Assembly: GCF_001442625.1 (NCBI RefSeq)
Contig: NZ_LMZQ01000003.1
Span: 558,001 to 622,000, forward strand
Direction: 5' to 3'
Length of the DNA: 64,000 bases
From: Pedobacter ginsenosidimutans
Lineage (GTDB): Bacteria > Bacteroidota > Bacteroidia > Sphingobacteriales > Sphingobacteriaceae
The position numbers and the translations under genes were made by a program. The notes beneath the pieces were generated by a model. It did not search any database. It was not told where the DNA came from and was given only the letters and a program-made list of their open reading frames with translations. This document shows positions 26,916 to 34,653 of this stretch, piece by piece. Each line of letters starts with the position of its first letter. Positions within the stretch are counted from its first letter, which is position 1.

Positions 26916-27794
26916 ATGAATAGCAACATCAGATCAAAACAAACCATTGTTATTGGAGCGATTGTATTGCTTGTTGCATTCTTATTTACAAGAGACATTA
27001 AGGGTTTGGTTAAACCAACGGAAGAAAATGGAAAAATGCCTTCAAGTGGCCCAGTGGCCGGAGCAGCTTCTCCATCAACTACATCGGTACTAAACCTCGA
27101 AACTTCGTCTACTGCTGCAAAAAATGTAATCAACAAGAATTTGGCTACAGATATTACAGCTTTGGAAAACAGCTACAAGGGCGCAAATGGTACAGAGAAG
27201 ATTGAACTTGCTAAACAACTGGCTCAGAAATGGGACGATGTTGAACAAATTACACCATCTGCACTGTATTTAGAAGTTGTGGCCGAAGGCGAACCATCAA
27301 CAAAATCGTGGCTAGCTGCAGGTAATCAATTTATAAAAGCTTTTGAAAGCACACAAGATAGCATAGCGCAACCTGCTTTATTGCAGAAAGCCAATGCATC
27401 TTACAAAAATGCGTTAGAGAAAGACTCTACAAACATTGAAGCTAAAACGGGCTTAGGTGTAACGATAGTAAACGGCCTGGGGGCACCAATGCAAGGTATT
27501 GCAATGTTGCTAGAAGTTGTTGCTAAAGAACCTAAAAACGTAAAGGCGAATATGAATTTAGGATTGTTCTCCATAAAATCAGGTCAGTTTGATAAAGCAA
27601 TTCCTCGTTTTAACACAGTAATTGCCGCTGCTCCGACCCCTGAAGCCTATTTTTATTTAGGAACAGCTTTAGAAAATTTAGGCAGAAATAAAGAAGCAGT
27701 AAATGCTTACCTATCAAGCAAAAAATTAGCGGCTAACCCAACCTTATCTTCATTCATTGATAAGAAGGTGGCTGAACTAAAGAATAAAAATTAA
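26916..27794 (+). CDS. Membrane-anchored TPR protein
   Basis: 292 residues: one N-terminal membrane helix (QTIVIGAIVLLVAFLF, 9-24), a serine/proline-rich linker (35-60), and tetratricopeptide repeats from about 160 on (KANMNLGLFSIKSGQFDKAI, AYFYLGTALENLGRNKEAV). TPRs bind partner proteins; the target is unknown. ATG at 26916, 9 bases after the HU-like gene. A small basic protein and rng lie downstream. Confidence 0.8.
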   Translation: MNSNIRSKQTIVIGAIVLLVAFLFTRDIKGLVKPTEENGKMPSSGPVAGAASPSTTSVLNLETSSTAAKNVINKNLATDITALENSYKGANGTEKIELAKQLAQKWDDVEQITPSALYLEVVAEGEPSTKSWLAAGNQFIKAFESTQDSIAQPALLQKANASYKNALEKDSTNIEAKTGLGVTIVNGLGAPMQGIAMLLEVVAKEPKNVKANMNLGLFSIKSGQFDKAIPRFNTVIAAAPTPEAYFYLGTALENLGRNKEAVNAYLSSKKLAANPTLSSFIDKKVAELKNKN

Positions 27795-27830
27795 TTAACA
27801 GATTAATAAAAACATTTAAAACTTAAAACT

Positions 27831-27920
27831 ATGCCAAGCGGTAAAAAAAGAAAGAGACATAAAATGGCTACCCACAAACGTAAAAAACGTTTAAGAAAAA
27901 ACAGACATAAGAAAAAATAG
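27831..27920 (+). CDS. 29-residue lysine/arginine-rich small protein
   Basis: A 29-residue ORF, too short for usual gene finders: MPSGKKRKRHKMATHKRKKR plus nine more residues ending HKKK. Almost all residues are K, R or H. ATG at 27831, 36 bases after the TPR stop; TAG at 27918-27920. Similar tiny basic proteins are, as I recall, present across Bacteroidota at this position and behave like ribosomal proteins, binding RNA through lysines. That family link is from memory and needs checking. Followed by a perfect 14-bp hairpin and then rng. Confidence 0.8.
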   Translation: MPSGKKRKRHKMATHKRKKRLRKNRHKKK

Positions 27921-27941
27921 TTTCTTATTTGATAAGGCCAG

Positions 27942-27973
27942 TTAAACCTCATAGTAAACACTATGAGGTTTAA
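27942..27973 (+). promoter_or_regulatory. Perfect hairpin between the small basic gene and rng
   Basis: TTAAACCTCATAGT (27942-27955), loop AAAC, ACTATGAGGTTTAA (27960-27973): a 14-bp uninterrupted stem. It is not followed by a T-run, so it is either a weak terminator or an RNA-stability/regulatory element ahead of the RNase gene. Confidence 0.7.
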
Positions 27974-28073
27974 ACAATTTATATGATTTTTTATTGTATA
28001 TCTTTTTTGGCTACATCATTGTTTTTATTTACTATCCATTTGTTAATAGGCGAAAGCCTTAAATCTGTAGCTG

Positions 28074-29624
28074 TTGGTAAAAGAATTAATTATCAATTCG
28101 ACTCCTGCCGGAGTTACCATAGCGTTGATTGAAGACAAACAACTTGTTGAGCTTCACAAAGAACAAATCAATATTAACTACGCTGTAGGCGATATTTATT
28201 TAGGCCGCATTAAAAAAATTATGCCTGGTCTGAATGCTGCTTTCGTGGATGTTGGTTATGAAAAAGATGCTTTTTTGCATTACTTTGATTTGGGCCCTCA
28301 GGTGCAATCTTTAATTAAGCTAACGAAGATCAAGCGTAATGGCTCGGTTACAGGCACATTATTAGATAATTTAAAGCTAGAAGCCGATATTAACAAGGCG
28401 GGCAAAATTTCTGATGTGCTCAGTAAAAACATGCTCCTACCTGTACAAATTGCCAAAGAGCCAATTTCTACAAAAGGACCACGTTTAAGTTCCGACATTT
28501 CGATTGCCGGCAGGTATGTGGTACTGGTGCCATTCTCCAATACCATATCTGTATCAAAAAAAATTAAAAGTAATACCGAGCGTAATCGTTTAAAAAAGAT
28601 TATTGAAAGTATTAAACCTCAAAATTTTGGGGTCATTATCAGAACCGTTTCTGAAGGCAGAGGAGTTGCCGAAATGCAAAAAGATCTTTTAGATTTAATT
28701 GCTAAGTGGGAAAACTTCATTAAAAAAATGCCCTCTACCGAACCTTCAAAAAGAGTTTGGGGAGAAATGGACAGATCATCAACGTTAATCCGCGATATTC
28801 TGAACCCTGATTTTACAAACGTTTACGTAAGTACACCAGAGCTGTACGATGATATCCGTTCTTATGTTCACGACATCTCTCCTGAAATGGAAAAGATCGT
28901 TAAACTATACAAACAGAAAGAACCTATCTTCGATCATTTCGGTGTAGAAAAGCAGATTAAAAATGCTTTCGGAAAAACAGTAAACTTACCAGGTGGTGCT
29001 TACCTTGTTGTAGAGCACACTGAAGCACTCCACGTTATAGACGTGAACAGTGGAAACCGTACTGCCAGTAAAGAAAACCAAGAAGAGAATGCTTTACAGG
29101 TAAACAAAGAGGCGGCCAAAGAAATTGCCCGTCAATTGCGCTTGCGCGATATGGGTGGTATTGTGGTAATCGATTTTATCGATATGCACAAACCAACAAA
29201 CCGTAAAATGCTATTCGATTATTTGCGTGAGCTGATGTTATTGGATAGAGCCAAACACACTATTCTGCCTCCAAGCAAATTTGGTTTGGTACAAATTACC
29301 AGACAACGTGTTCGTCCTGAAATGAATATTGTTACGGTAGAAAAATGTCCGGCCTGCGATGGGACTGGAGAAATTAAAGCGAGTATCGTTTTAATGGATG
29401 ATATTGAAAATAACCTTAATTATATTTTAAGAGAGCAGAATGAAAAAGGTGTAACCCTTTGTGTACACCCATACATCGAAGCTTATATTACAAAAGGCAT
29501 TTTCAACCTTCAACGCCGCTGGTTCTTTAAATACGGCCAATGGATTAAAGTTAAGGCACAGTCATCGTATCACTTAACCGAGTTTCACTTCATCTCCGCA
29601 AAAGATGAAGAGATTAAATTATAA
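28074..29624 (+). CDS. rng: Ribonuclease E/G family protein
   Basis: 516 residues. Single-strand-specific endoribonuclease for rRNA and mRNA processing. S1 domain at 38-130 with GDIYLGRIKKIMPGLNAAFVDVG, the RNase H-like metal-binding region HVIDVNSGNR (about 323-332), and the CPACDGTG motif (about 425) corresponding to the Zn-link. Start is TTG at 28074: a TAG (28068-28070) lies in frame two codons upstream and no ATG is available, and the N-terminus VKELIINSTPAGVTIALIED matches the family. A terminator follows at 29644. A perfect hairpin in its upstream region may be a self-cleavage site. Confidence 0.93.
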   Translation: MVKELIINSTPAGVTIALIEDKQLVELHKEQININYAVGDIYLGRIKKIMPGLNAAFVDVGYEKDAFLHYFDLGPQVQSLIKLTKIKRNGSVTGTLLDNLKLEADINKAGKISDVLSKNMLLPVQIAKEPISTKGPRLSSDISIAGRYVVLVPFSNTISVSKKIKSNTERNRLKKIIESIKPQNFGVIIRTVSEGRGVAEMQKDLLDLIAKWENFIKKMPSTEPSKRVWGEMDRSSTLIRDILNPDFTNVYVSTPELYDDIRSYVHDISPEMEKIVKLYKQKEPIFDHFGVEKQIKNAFGKTVNLPGGAYLVVEHTEALHVIDVNSGNRTASKENQEENALQVNKEAAKEIARQLRLRDMGGIVVIDFIDMHKPTNRKMLFDYLRELMLLDRAKHTILPPSKFGLVQITRQRVRPEMNIVTVEKCPACDGTGEIKASIVLMDDIENNLNYILREQNEKGVTLCVHPYIEAYITKGIFNLQRRWFFKYGQWIKVKAQSSYHLTEFHFISAKDEEIKL

Positions 29625-29643
29625 CTCAAAACACATTTAACAG

Positions 29644-29676
29644 AAAGCCCGGATTTTTTAAATCCGGGCTTTTCTT
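29644..29676 (+). terminator. Intrinsic terminator of rng
   Basis: AAAGCCCGGATTT (29644-29656) pairs with AAATCCGGGCTTT (29660-29672), a 13-bp GC-rich stem with a TTTCTTG tail. Ends the rng transcript 20 bases after its stop codon. Confidence 0.9.
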
Positions 29677-29729
29677 GTTTAAGTATATTTCAAACCTACA
29701 ATATTAATTAAGCGACTCACTAAGTTGCA

Positions 29730-29890
29730 CTCGGATGGTTAAGACAGTGACTATTTTTTTGGAAAAGCGGGGTTCGGCACATTTTGGTTACAACAGTCCT
29801 GCTATCCCTCCAAGTCCTCACTCATTCTTCGCTCCGGGCTTTCCGTTCTATCAGGTTTATCAACAATGGCTCTGCATTTCATAGTGATGT
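29730..29890. repeat. Degenerate intergenic repeat, no gene seen
   Basis: The 400-base gap between rng and radA has no credible ORF. This part, with TTTTGGTTACAACAGTCCTG and TCTATCAGGTTTATCAACAA, resembles 50795-50875 (CATTTGGCAGCCACAGTCCC and TTTAATCGGGTTTAGGAACG), so it looks like a decayed member of a dispersed family. Confidence 0.5.
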
Positions 29891-29891
29891 T

Positions 29892-29928
29892 TCAAACCTC
29901 GCAGGTTTTGAAAACCTGCGAGGTTTGA
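29892..29928. repeat. Perfect 18-bp palindrome
   Basis: TCAAACCTCGCAGGTTTT (29892-29909), a single G, then AAAACCTGCGAGGTTTGA (29911-29928). No mismatch over 18 pairs. It is typical of short dispersed palindromes in Bacteroidota intergenic DNA. It could act as a terminator for neither neighbour, because no T-run follows. Confidence 0.85.
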
Positions 29929-30024
29929 TGTAAAATGCAATTCGGGCAAAGGATTAATTGTTCAAAAAAATAAAAACACTTTCAATCCTGAAAGGTTAAA
30001 TTCGTAATCTAAAATTTTAATCAA

Positions 30025-31401
30025 TTGGCAAAATCAAAAAGTGCATTTTTCTGTCAGAGCTGTGGCTACGAATCGGCAAAATGGTTAGGTAAATGTCCAT
30101 CATGTAACCAATGGAATACCTTTGTAGAAGAAATTGTAGAAAAAAGCTCAGCCTCTGTTCCAACCTGGAAAAGCGATACGGCTAGCCGTAAGTTAAGCAA
30201 ACCAAGCAAGGTGGATGAAATACAATCGTCAACTGAGCGTAGAATATTAACTGGAGATAAAGAATTAGATCGCGTTTTAGGTGGTGGATTGGTAGAAGGA
30301 TCGTTAGTGCTCATCGGCGGTGAACCGGGTATCGGAAAATCGACCTTGATGTTGCAACTGGCTTTAAATTTAAAGGGCAAAAAACTACTCTATATCTCCG
30401 GTGAAGAAAGCGAACAACAGATTAAAATGCGGGCAGAAAGGATTCAGGAAAGCCCCTCATCCAACTGTTACATTTTAACAGAGACTTCTACGCAGAATAT
30501 ATTTAAACAGATCGAGATTCTGGAACCTGAAATTTTAGTTGTAGATTCTATCCAGACTTTGCACTCTGCGCATATCGACTCAACACCGGGCAGCGTATCG
30601 CAGGTAAGGGAATGTACTGCCGAACTATTGCGTTTTGCAAAAGAAACCGGCGTACCTGTTTTCCTTATCGGCCACATCACCAAAGATGGCGCCATTGCAG
30701 GGCCTAAAATACTCGAGCACATGGTTGATACGGTTTTGCAGTTCGAAGGCGACAGGCACCACGTTTATCGCATACTAAGATCCATCAAAAACCGATTTGG
30801 TGCAGCAGCAGAACTCGGTATCTACGAAATGCAAGGTAGTGGTTTAAGAGAGGTTTCCAATCCTTCAGAGATTTTGTTGTCGCAGCGAGACGAAGAGCTA
30901 AGCGGAATAGCTATAGCTGCAACCTTAGAAGGCGCCAGGCCAATGTTGATTGAAACACAGGCCTTAGTGAGTTCGGCAGCATATGGAACCCCTCAACGTT
31001 CAGCAACGGGCTTCGATACCAAGAGGATGAATATGCTCCTAGCCGTTTTAGAAAAGCGCTGTGGTTTTAGGTTAAGTACACAGGATGTTTTCTTAAATAT
31101 TGCCGGTGGAATTAGAGTCGAAGACCCTGCAATTGACCTGGCTGTATTAATTGCCATTATATCATCACATCAGGATATTACAGTTTCTTCAAAAAACTGC
31201 TTCGCCGCAGAAGTAGGCCTGTCAGGAGAAATTAGGGCGGTAAACAGAATCGAACAACGTATTGCCGAAGCAGACAAATTGGGTTTCGAAACGATTTACA
31301 TCTCTAAATACAATTTGAAAGGAATTGCCACAGACAAATACAACCTTGAGATTAAAGCAGTAAGTAAAATAGAAGAAGTGTTCAGTCTTGTTTTTGGATA
31401 G
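30025..31401 (+). CDS. radA: DNA repair protein RadA (Sms)
   Basis: 458 residues. Helicase-like recombination factor. Zinc finger C10, C13, C24, C27 (CQSCGYES, GKCPSCNQW), Walker A GGEPGIGKST (98-107), the RadA-specific KNRFG (255-259), and a Lon-protease-like C-terminal domain (FLNIAGGIRVEDPAIDLAVL). Start is TTG 30025: an in-frame TAA (30010-30012) is five codons upstream with no ATG between, and MAKSKSAFFCQSCG is the family N-terminus. No clear promoter is visible in the 70 bases upstream. Confidence 0.96.
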   Translation: MAKSKSAFFCQSCGYESAKWLGKCPSCNQWNTFVEEIVEKSSASVPTWKSDTASRKLSKPSKVDEIQSSTERRILTGDKELDRVLGGGLVEGSLVLIGGEPGIGKSTLMLQLALNLKGKKLLYISGEESEQQIKMRAERIQESPSSNCYILTETSTQNIFKQIEILEPEILVVDSIQTLHSAHIDSTPGSVSQVRECTAELLRFAKETGVPVFLIGHITKDGAIAGPKILEHMVDTVLQFEGDRHHVYRILRSIKNRFGAAAELGIYEMQGSGLREVSNPSEILLSQRDEELSGIAIAATLEGARPMLIETQALVSSAAYGTPQRSATGFDTKRMNMLLAVLEKRCGFRLSTQDVFLNIAGGIRVEDPAIDLAVLIAIISSHQDITVSSKNCFAAEVGLSGEIRAVNRIEQRIAEADKLGFETIYISKYNLKGIATDKYNLEIKAVSKIEEVFSLVFG

Positions 31402-31625
31402 ATAAAAGGTGGGGAAACCGCTCAACAACATTCCTCACAAAGAAGATAATATTCTACATTTCTACAATATCATTAAACATTATAAACCTGCTTAAAAAAC
31501 AATAATTACCTGAATACAAGAATATTAACTACAACCAAAATAAAAATTAAACTTTTGGATTCTAGTTTGCCTATAACAACTTAATGTACATCATAAAACG
31601 TGATTTACAATTATAGGGATGATTT

Positions 31626-31658
31626 TCCCCGTTAATGGATGTTAACGGGGATTTTTTG
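31626..31658 (+). terminator. Intrinsic terminator in radA-DUF4920 gap
   Basis: TCCCCGTTAA (31626-31635) and TTAACGGGGA (31642-31651), 10-bp stem, then six T. It sits 225 bases beyond radA. The 320-base gap otherwise shows no ORF; this is either a distant radA terminator or the end of an undetected small RNA. Confidence 0.8.
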
Positions 31659-31684
31659 TTTTCATTATTTAGAAAAATTTTAAA

Positions 31685-31692
31685 TAACTTTG
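31685..31692 (+). promoter_or_regulatory. -7 element of DUF4920 gene promoter
   Basis: TAACTTTG at 31685-31692, 31 bases before the ATG. The nearest TTTG (31655-31658) is 26 bases upstream, longer than the usual 17-23, so the promoter is tentative. Confidence 0.4.
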
Positions 31693-31723
31693 ATTAGATC
31701 ATTAACCGGATAATTATAAAATC

Positions 31724-32188
31724 ATGAAAAAAATCATTCTAAGCTTAAGCTTTTGCCTATTTACGGCAGTTTCATTTGCTCAAAGCGCGTATACTGGTCA
31801 AAAATTTGGAGAAGAAGTTAAACCAGGCGATGTAAAACCAGCTGCAAAGATGGAAGCTGCCATGGGGGATAAAAAAATCGTCGATATGAAAATCGAAGGC
31901 AAGGTGGTAGATGTGTGCAAGAAAAAGGGCTGCTGGATGACTTTAGAGATGCCTAATGGCGATCCAATGCGGGTAACTTTTAAAGATTATGCGTTCTTTA
32001 TGCCGATGGACATTGTTGGCAAAAAAGTAGTTCTGGATGGATTAGCAAAGAAACAAACCATCTCGGTAGAAACTTTACGCCACTACGCAGAAGATGCTAA
32101 AAAATCTCCTGAAGAAGTAGCCAAAATTACAGATCCTAAAAAAGAATTGGCTTTCGAAGCTAAAGGCGTAGTGATTTTGGATAAATAA
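31724..32188 (+). CDS. DUF4920 secreted protein
   Basis: 154 residues with a signal peptide (KKIILSLSFCLFTAVSFAQ) and the DUF4920 body: GKVVDVCKKKGCWMTLEMPNG with two cysteines that could form a disulfide or bind metal, then VRVTFKDYAFFMP-like GDPMRVTFKDYAFFMPMDIV. Bacteroidota proteins of this family are periplasmic or exported, and of unknown function. ATG at 31724. The cysteine pair near residue 60-70 (CKKKGC) is the only catalytic-looking feature. Confidence 0.85.
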   Translation: MKKIILSLSFCLFTAVSFAQSAYTGQKFGEEVKPGDVKPAAKMEAAMGDKKIVDMKIEGKVVDVCKKKGCWMTLEMPNGDPMRVTFKDYAFFMPMDIVGKKVVLDGLAKKQTISVETLRHYAEDAKKSPEEVAKITDPKKELAFEAKGVVILDK

Positions 32189-32206
32189 TTAATCTCCAAT
32201 AATTAG

Positions 32207-32265
32207 TCGTCACCCTGAATTTATTTCAGGGTCTTAAAGATGCTGAAATAAATTCAGCATGACGA
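32207..32265. repeat. Large imperfect inverted repeat, REP-like
   Basis: TCGTCACCCTGAATTTATTTCA (32207-32228) and TGAAATAAATTCAGCATGACGA (32244-32265) pair over 22 bases with two mismatches. Each half also folds alone (CCCTGAA/TTCAGGG and GCTGAA/TTCAGC). Such dual-fold elements occur in many copies in Bacteroidota genomes. Confidence 0.75.
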
Positions 32266-32271
32266 TATTAT

Positions 32272-32318
32272 AAAAATATAAACCCCGATGCATATTCTGC
32301 ATCGGGGTTTATATTTTT
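32272..32318. terminator. Bidirectional terminator between DUF4920 gene and ilvE
   Basis: Perfect 21-bp stem: 32272-32292 (A-run, then ATATAAACCCCGATGCA) with 32298-32318, loop TATTC. T-runs on both strands suit the convergent neighbours. Confidence 0.92.
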
Positions 32319-32331
32319 ATGGACGGTGATC

Positions 32332-33396
32332 TTAGATCACCCAGTTCCAACCAAATTCATCAGGTGCTAAACCGTAACGGATATCGTTTAATTTTTTAGC
32401 AATGCCATTAGAAATATGTCTTGTAGATGGATCAGTCAATTTATAGATCTGACCATTATAGCCCATTTCGCCTACATGCGTTACTGTAGCTGCAGTTCCT
32501 GCGGCAAAAGCCTCTGTTAAGCTACCGTTTTCAATTCCTTCGATCACTTCTTTAACAGAAACCCTGCGTTCTTCAACTTCTACTCCGGCATCTTTAGCCA
32601 GTTTAATAATAGTATCACGCGTTACACCATCTAAAACGGTACTGCGTACTGATGGGGTAACCAATTTACCATTAATTACAAAAAGTAAGTTGGCAGTTCC
32701 AGCTTCTTCAATAAACTCATGCGTTACCGAATCAGTCCAGATCAATTGATCGTAACCTTCTTTTTTAGCTTGCTCGAAAGGGTATAATGAACGTGCATAA
32801 TTTCCAGCAGTTTTGGCAAAGCCCACACCACCTTCATCTGCACGTGTAAATTCAGTTTCGATTTTAACCTTTAATGCACTGCTATAATATGGACCAGTTG
32901 GGGTGGTTAACAAAGCAAATTTATAGGTATCAGATGCCTTAACGCCCAAATAAGGATCCATTGCAAACATTACCGGACGGATGTATAAAGCATAATCTTC
33001 TTGATTAGGCACCCATTTCTCATCAACGTTGATCAATGCGGCCAAACCTTGCATAAAAATTTCTTCAGGAATACCTGGCATCGACATTCTTGCCGCCGAT
33101 TTGTTAAAACGTTCGAAGTTTTTATCCGCACGGAAAACACTAATTTTACCATCTGGCTGGCGGTAAGCTTTTAATCCTTCGAAAATTGCCTGTCCATAAT
33201 GAAGTGCAGAAATTGCCGGGCTCATCGGAATTGGGCCATATGGAAGAATCTGTAAATTTTTCCATTCGCCATCTTCATAGTCGGCAGTAAACATGTGATC
33301 GGTAAAAACCTTACCGAACGGTAATTGCGAAAAATCAGTAACAGCCAAACGTGTTTGGTCTGCTTTGGTGATTTTTATATCTAATGTCTCGGTCAT
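32332..33396 (-). CDS. ilvE: Branched-chain amino-acid aminotransferase
   Basis: 354 residues, fold-type IV PLP enzyme of the longer, eukaryote-like subgroup. PLP lysine in VGFAKTAGNYARSLYPF, the EEAGTANLLFV motif that binds cofactor phosphate, ALHYGQAIFEGLKAYR near 64-79, and SVRSTVLDGVTRDTI. It transfers the amino group between leucine, isoleucine or valine and 2-oxoglutarate. ATG at 33396. Its upstream gap holds repeated ATTCACTCATTCTG-type sequence but no clean promoter. Confidence 0.96.
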   Translation of the reverse strand: MTETLDIKITKADQTRLAVTDFSQLPFGKVFTDHMFTADYEDGEWKNLQILPYGPIPMSPAISALHYGQAIFEGLKAYRQPDGKISVFRADKNFERFNKSAARMSMPGIPEEIFMQGLAALINVDEKWVPNQEDYALYIRPVMFAMDPYLGVKASDTYKFALLTTPTGPYYSSALKVKIETEFTRADEGGVGFAKTAGNYARSLYPFEQAKKEGYDQLIWTDSVTHEFIEEAGTANLLFVINGKLVTPSVRSTVLDGVTRDTIIKLAKDAGVEVEERRVSVKEVIEGIENGSLTEAFAAGTAATVTHVGEMGYNGQIYKLTDPSTRHISNGIAKKLNDIRYGLAPDEFGWNWVI

Positions 33397-33541
33397 TGTA
33401 TTTGAATTTTGAAGGGGTGAATGATCGAATGATTGAGTGTTTTACCCGCTCATTCTCTAATTCAATAATTCACTCATTCTGTCATTAATTATTTCGCGCA
33501 AATTAAGAAAAAACAGGCTTTTTTAATAGCTTTTTTCAATA

Positions 33542-34507
33542 TTAATCTTTGTTTTTGAGTGTTTTAAGTACACTAAGCACCCAGCCTTTACCCCATTCTT
33601 CCATTTGCCCATTGGTCCATAAGAACGGATAAAAGATTCTCTTCTGAAAACGCGGAGGCAGATACTTTTGCCAGTTGGTTCCACCTGTTGCAGCAATATC
33701 AACCGGATCTTTCTCCAAATAGCGTACAGCCGATTTGTAGTGCGATAAAGGCCATTCTACATTTACATATAAATCCAACTTACGCAACTCCTCTGCAAGG
33801 ACAGAAACATCGGCTCCATTCGTTTGCAATTGATGGTATAAAGCTGAAAAGTTGGTTAAAGTGCGATCTTTGGCCAATTGCAGAAACTGAGCCGCATACT
33901 TTTTAATAAATTGCTTTAAAGTTAAAGTCTGTTTACCCGAAGCCAGTTCTGTTGCACCGAATTTCCAGTAAATATTTTCGAATTGTTCTTCTATTGTTGC
34001 GGTACTTAGTTCTTCTCGTTTGCTTTTATCCACCAATCGGATAAAATCTGTAGCACAGATCTCAATCATCCGGTACTGGCCCGATTGGAATCCACTGGCA
34101 GGTAGTAACGACATGCGGAATTTTAGAAACTGCTCTTTCTCCATACCATCCACCATCACCTCGAAAGAAGTAGTTAAGGCATTGAAATAAGCGTTGATCC
34201 GTTTTACACGTGCAGTAAAAAATTCGACGGTTATATTTTCATGCTCAGCAATCTGCCTGCATTCGTGCAGTGCAAGCTTAAAATAAAGTTCCGTGATCTG
34301 GTGGTACATGATGAAAATCTCTTCATCAGGAATTGGTGTTTTAGGATTCTGTAAGCTCAGCAAAGTATCCAAATGAATGTAGTCCCAATAGGTTAAGAAA
34401 TCGGCATATAAAAGCCCATCGAGGTACGATGCCATATCTTGCCCCATTGCCGTATACTTTTCCTGCAGTTGATGTAGTTTGTCTTTTATTTCGGGTGTGA
34501 AATCCAT
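33542..34507 (-). CDS. kynA: Tryptophan 2,3-dioxygenase family protein
   Basis: 321 residues. Heme enzyme that opens the tryptophan indole ring, first step of the kynurenine route. Shared family features: YADFLTYWDYIHLDTLLSLQ near 34-53 and MYHQITELYFKLALHECRQI near 67-86, LLPASGFQSGQYRMIEI (the SGFQS substrate loop) near 134-150, and ATGGTNWQKYL at the C-terminal end; WPLSHYKSAVRYL carries the likely heme histidine. ATG at 34507, divergent from the CLC gene. No other kynurenine gene lies in the window. Confidence 0.88.
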   Translation of the reverse strand: MDFTPEIKDKLHQLQEKYTAMGQDMASYLDGLLYADFLTYWDYIHLDTLLSLQNPKTPIPDEEIFIMYHQITELYFKLALHECRQIAEHENITVEFFTARVKRINAYFNALTTSFEVMVDGMEKEQFLKFRMSLLPASGFQSGQYRMIEICATDFIRLVDKSKREELSTATIEEQFENIYWKFGATELASGKQTLTLKQFIKKYAAQFLQLAKDRTLTNFSALYHQLQTNGADVSVLAEELRKLDLYVNVEWPLSHYKSAVRYLEKDPVDIAATGGTNWQKYLPPRFQKRIFYPFLWTNGQMEEWGKGWVLSVLKTLKNKD

Positions 34508-34541
34508 GGTTTAAAGTTAGCTGCACAAAGGTGATAAAGAT

Positions 34542-34573
34542 TTTGCAACAAATAACTAAATTTTATACATTTG
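34542..34573 (+). promoter_or_regulatory. Promoter of the fluoride riboswitch and CLC gene
   Basis: TTTG at 34542-34545 and TACATTTG at 34566-34573, 20 bases apart, a full consensus match. The predicted start (about 34578) is directly at the 5' edge of the aptamer, which supports both calls. Confidence 0.8.
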
Positions 34574-34579
34574 GAACAA

Positions 34580-34629
34580 TGGCGATGGAGTACCGCCAAA
34601 ACCGCCCAAACAGGCTGATGACTCCTACG
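34580..34629 (+). promoter_or_regulatory. Fluoride riboswitch (crcB motif) aptamer
   Basis: The 50-base element carries the conserved fluoride-aptamer strings GGCGATGG, CCGCC, AAACCGCC and GGCTGATGACTCCTAC in order. Three helices can be read: GGCG (34581-34584) with CGCC (34594-34597), GCC (34604-34606) with GGC (34613-34615), and GGAGT (34587-34591) with ACTCC (34621-34625), the second pairing forming the pseudoknot-like closure. It sits between the promoter and the CLC start codon at 34654. The expression platform is short; a T-run follows the aptamer, so control may be by transcription stop or by access to the start codon. Confidence 0.93.
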
Positions 34630-34653
34630 ATTTTTATTTAAAATTGAATTCAA

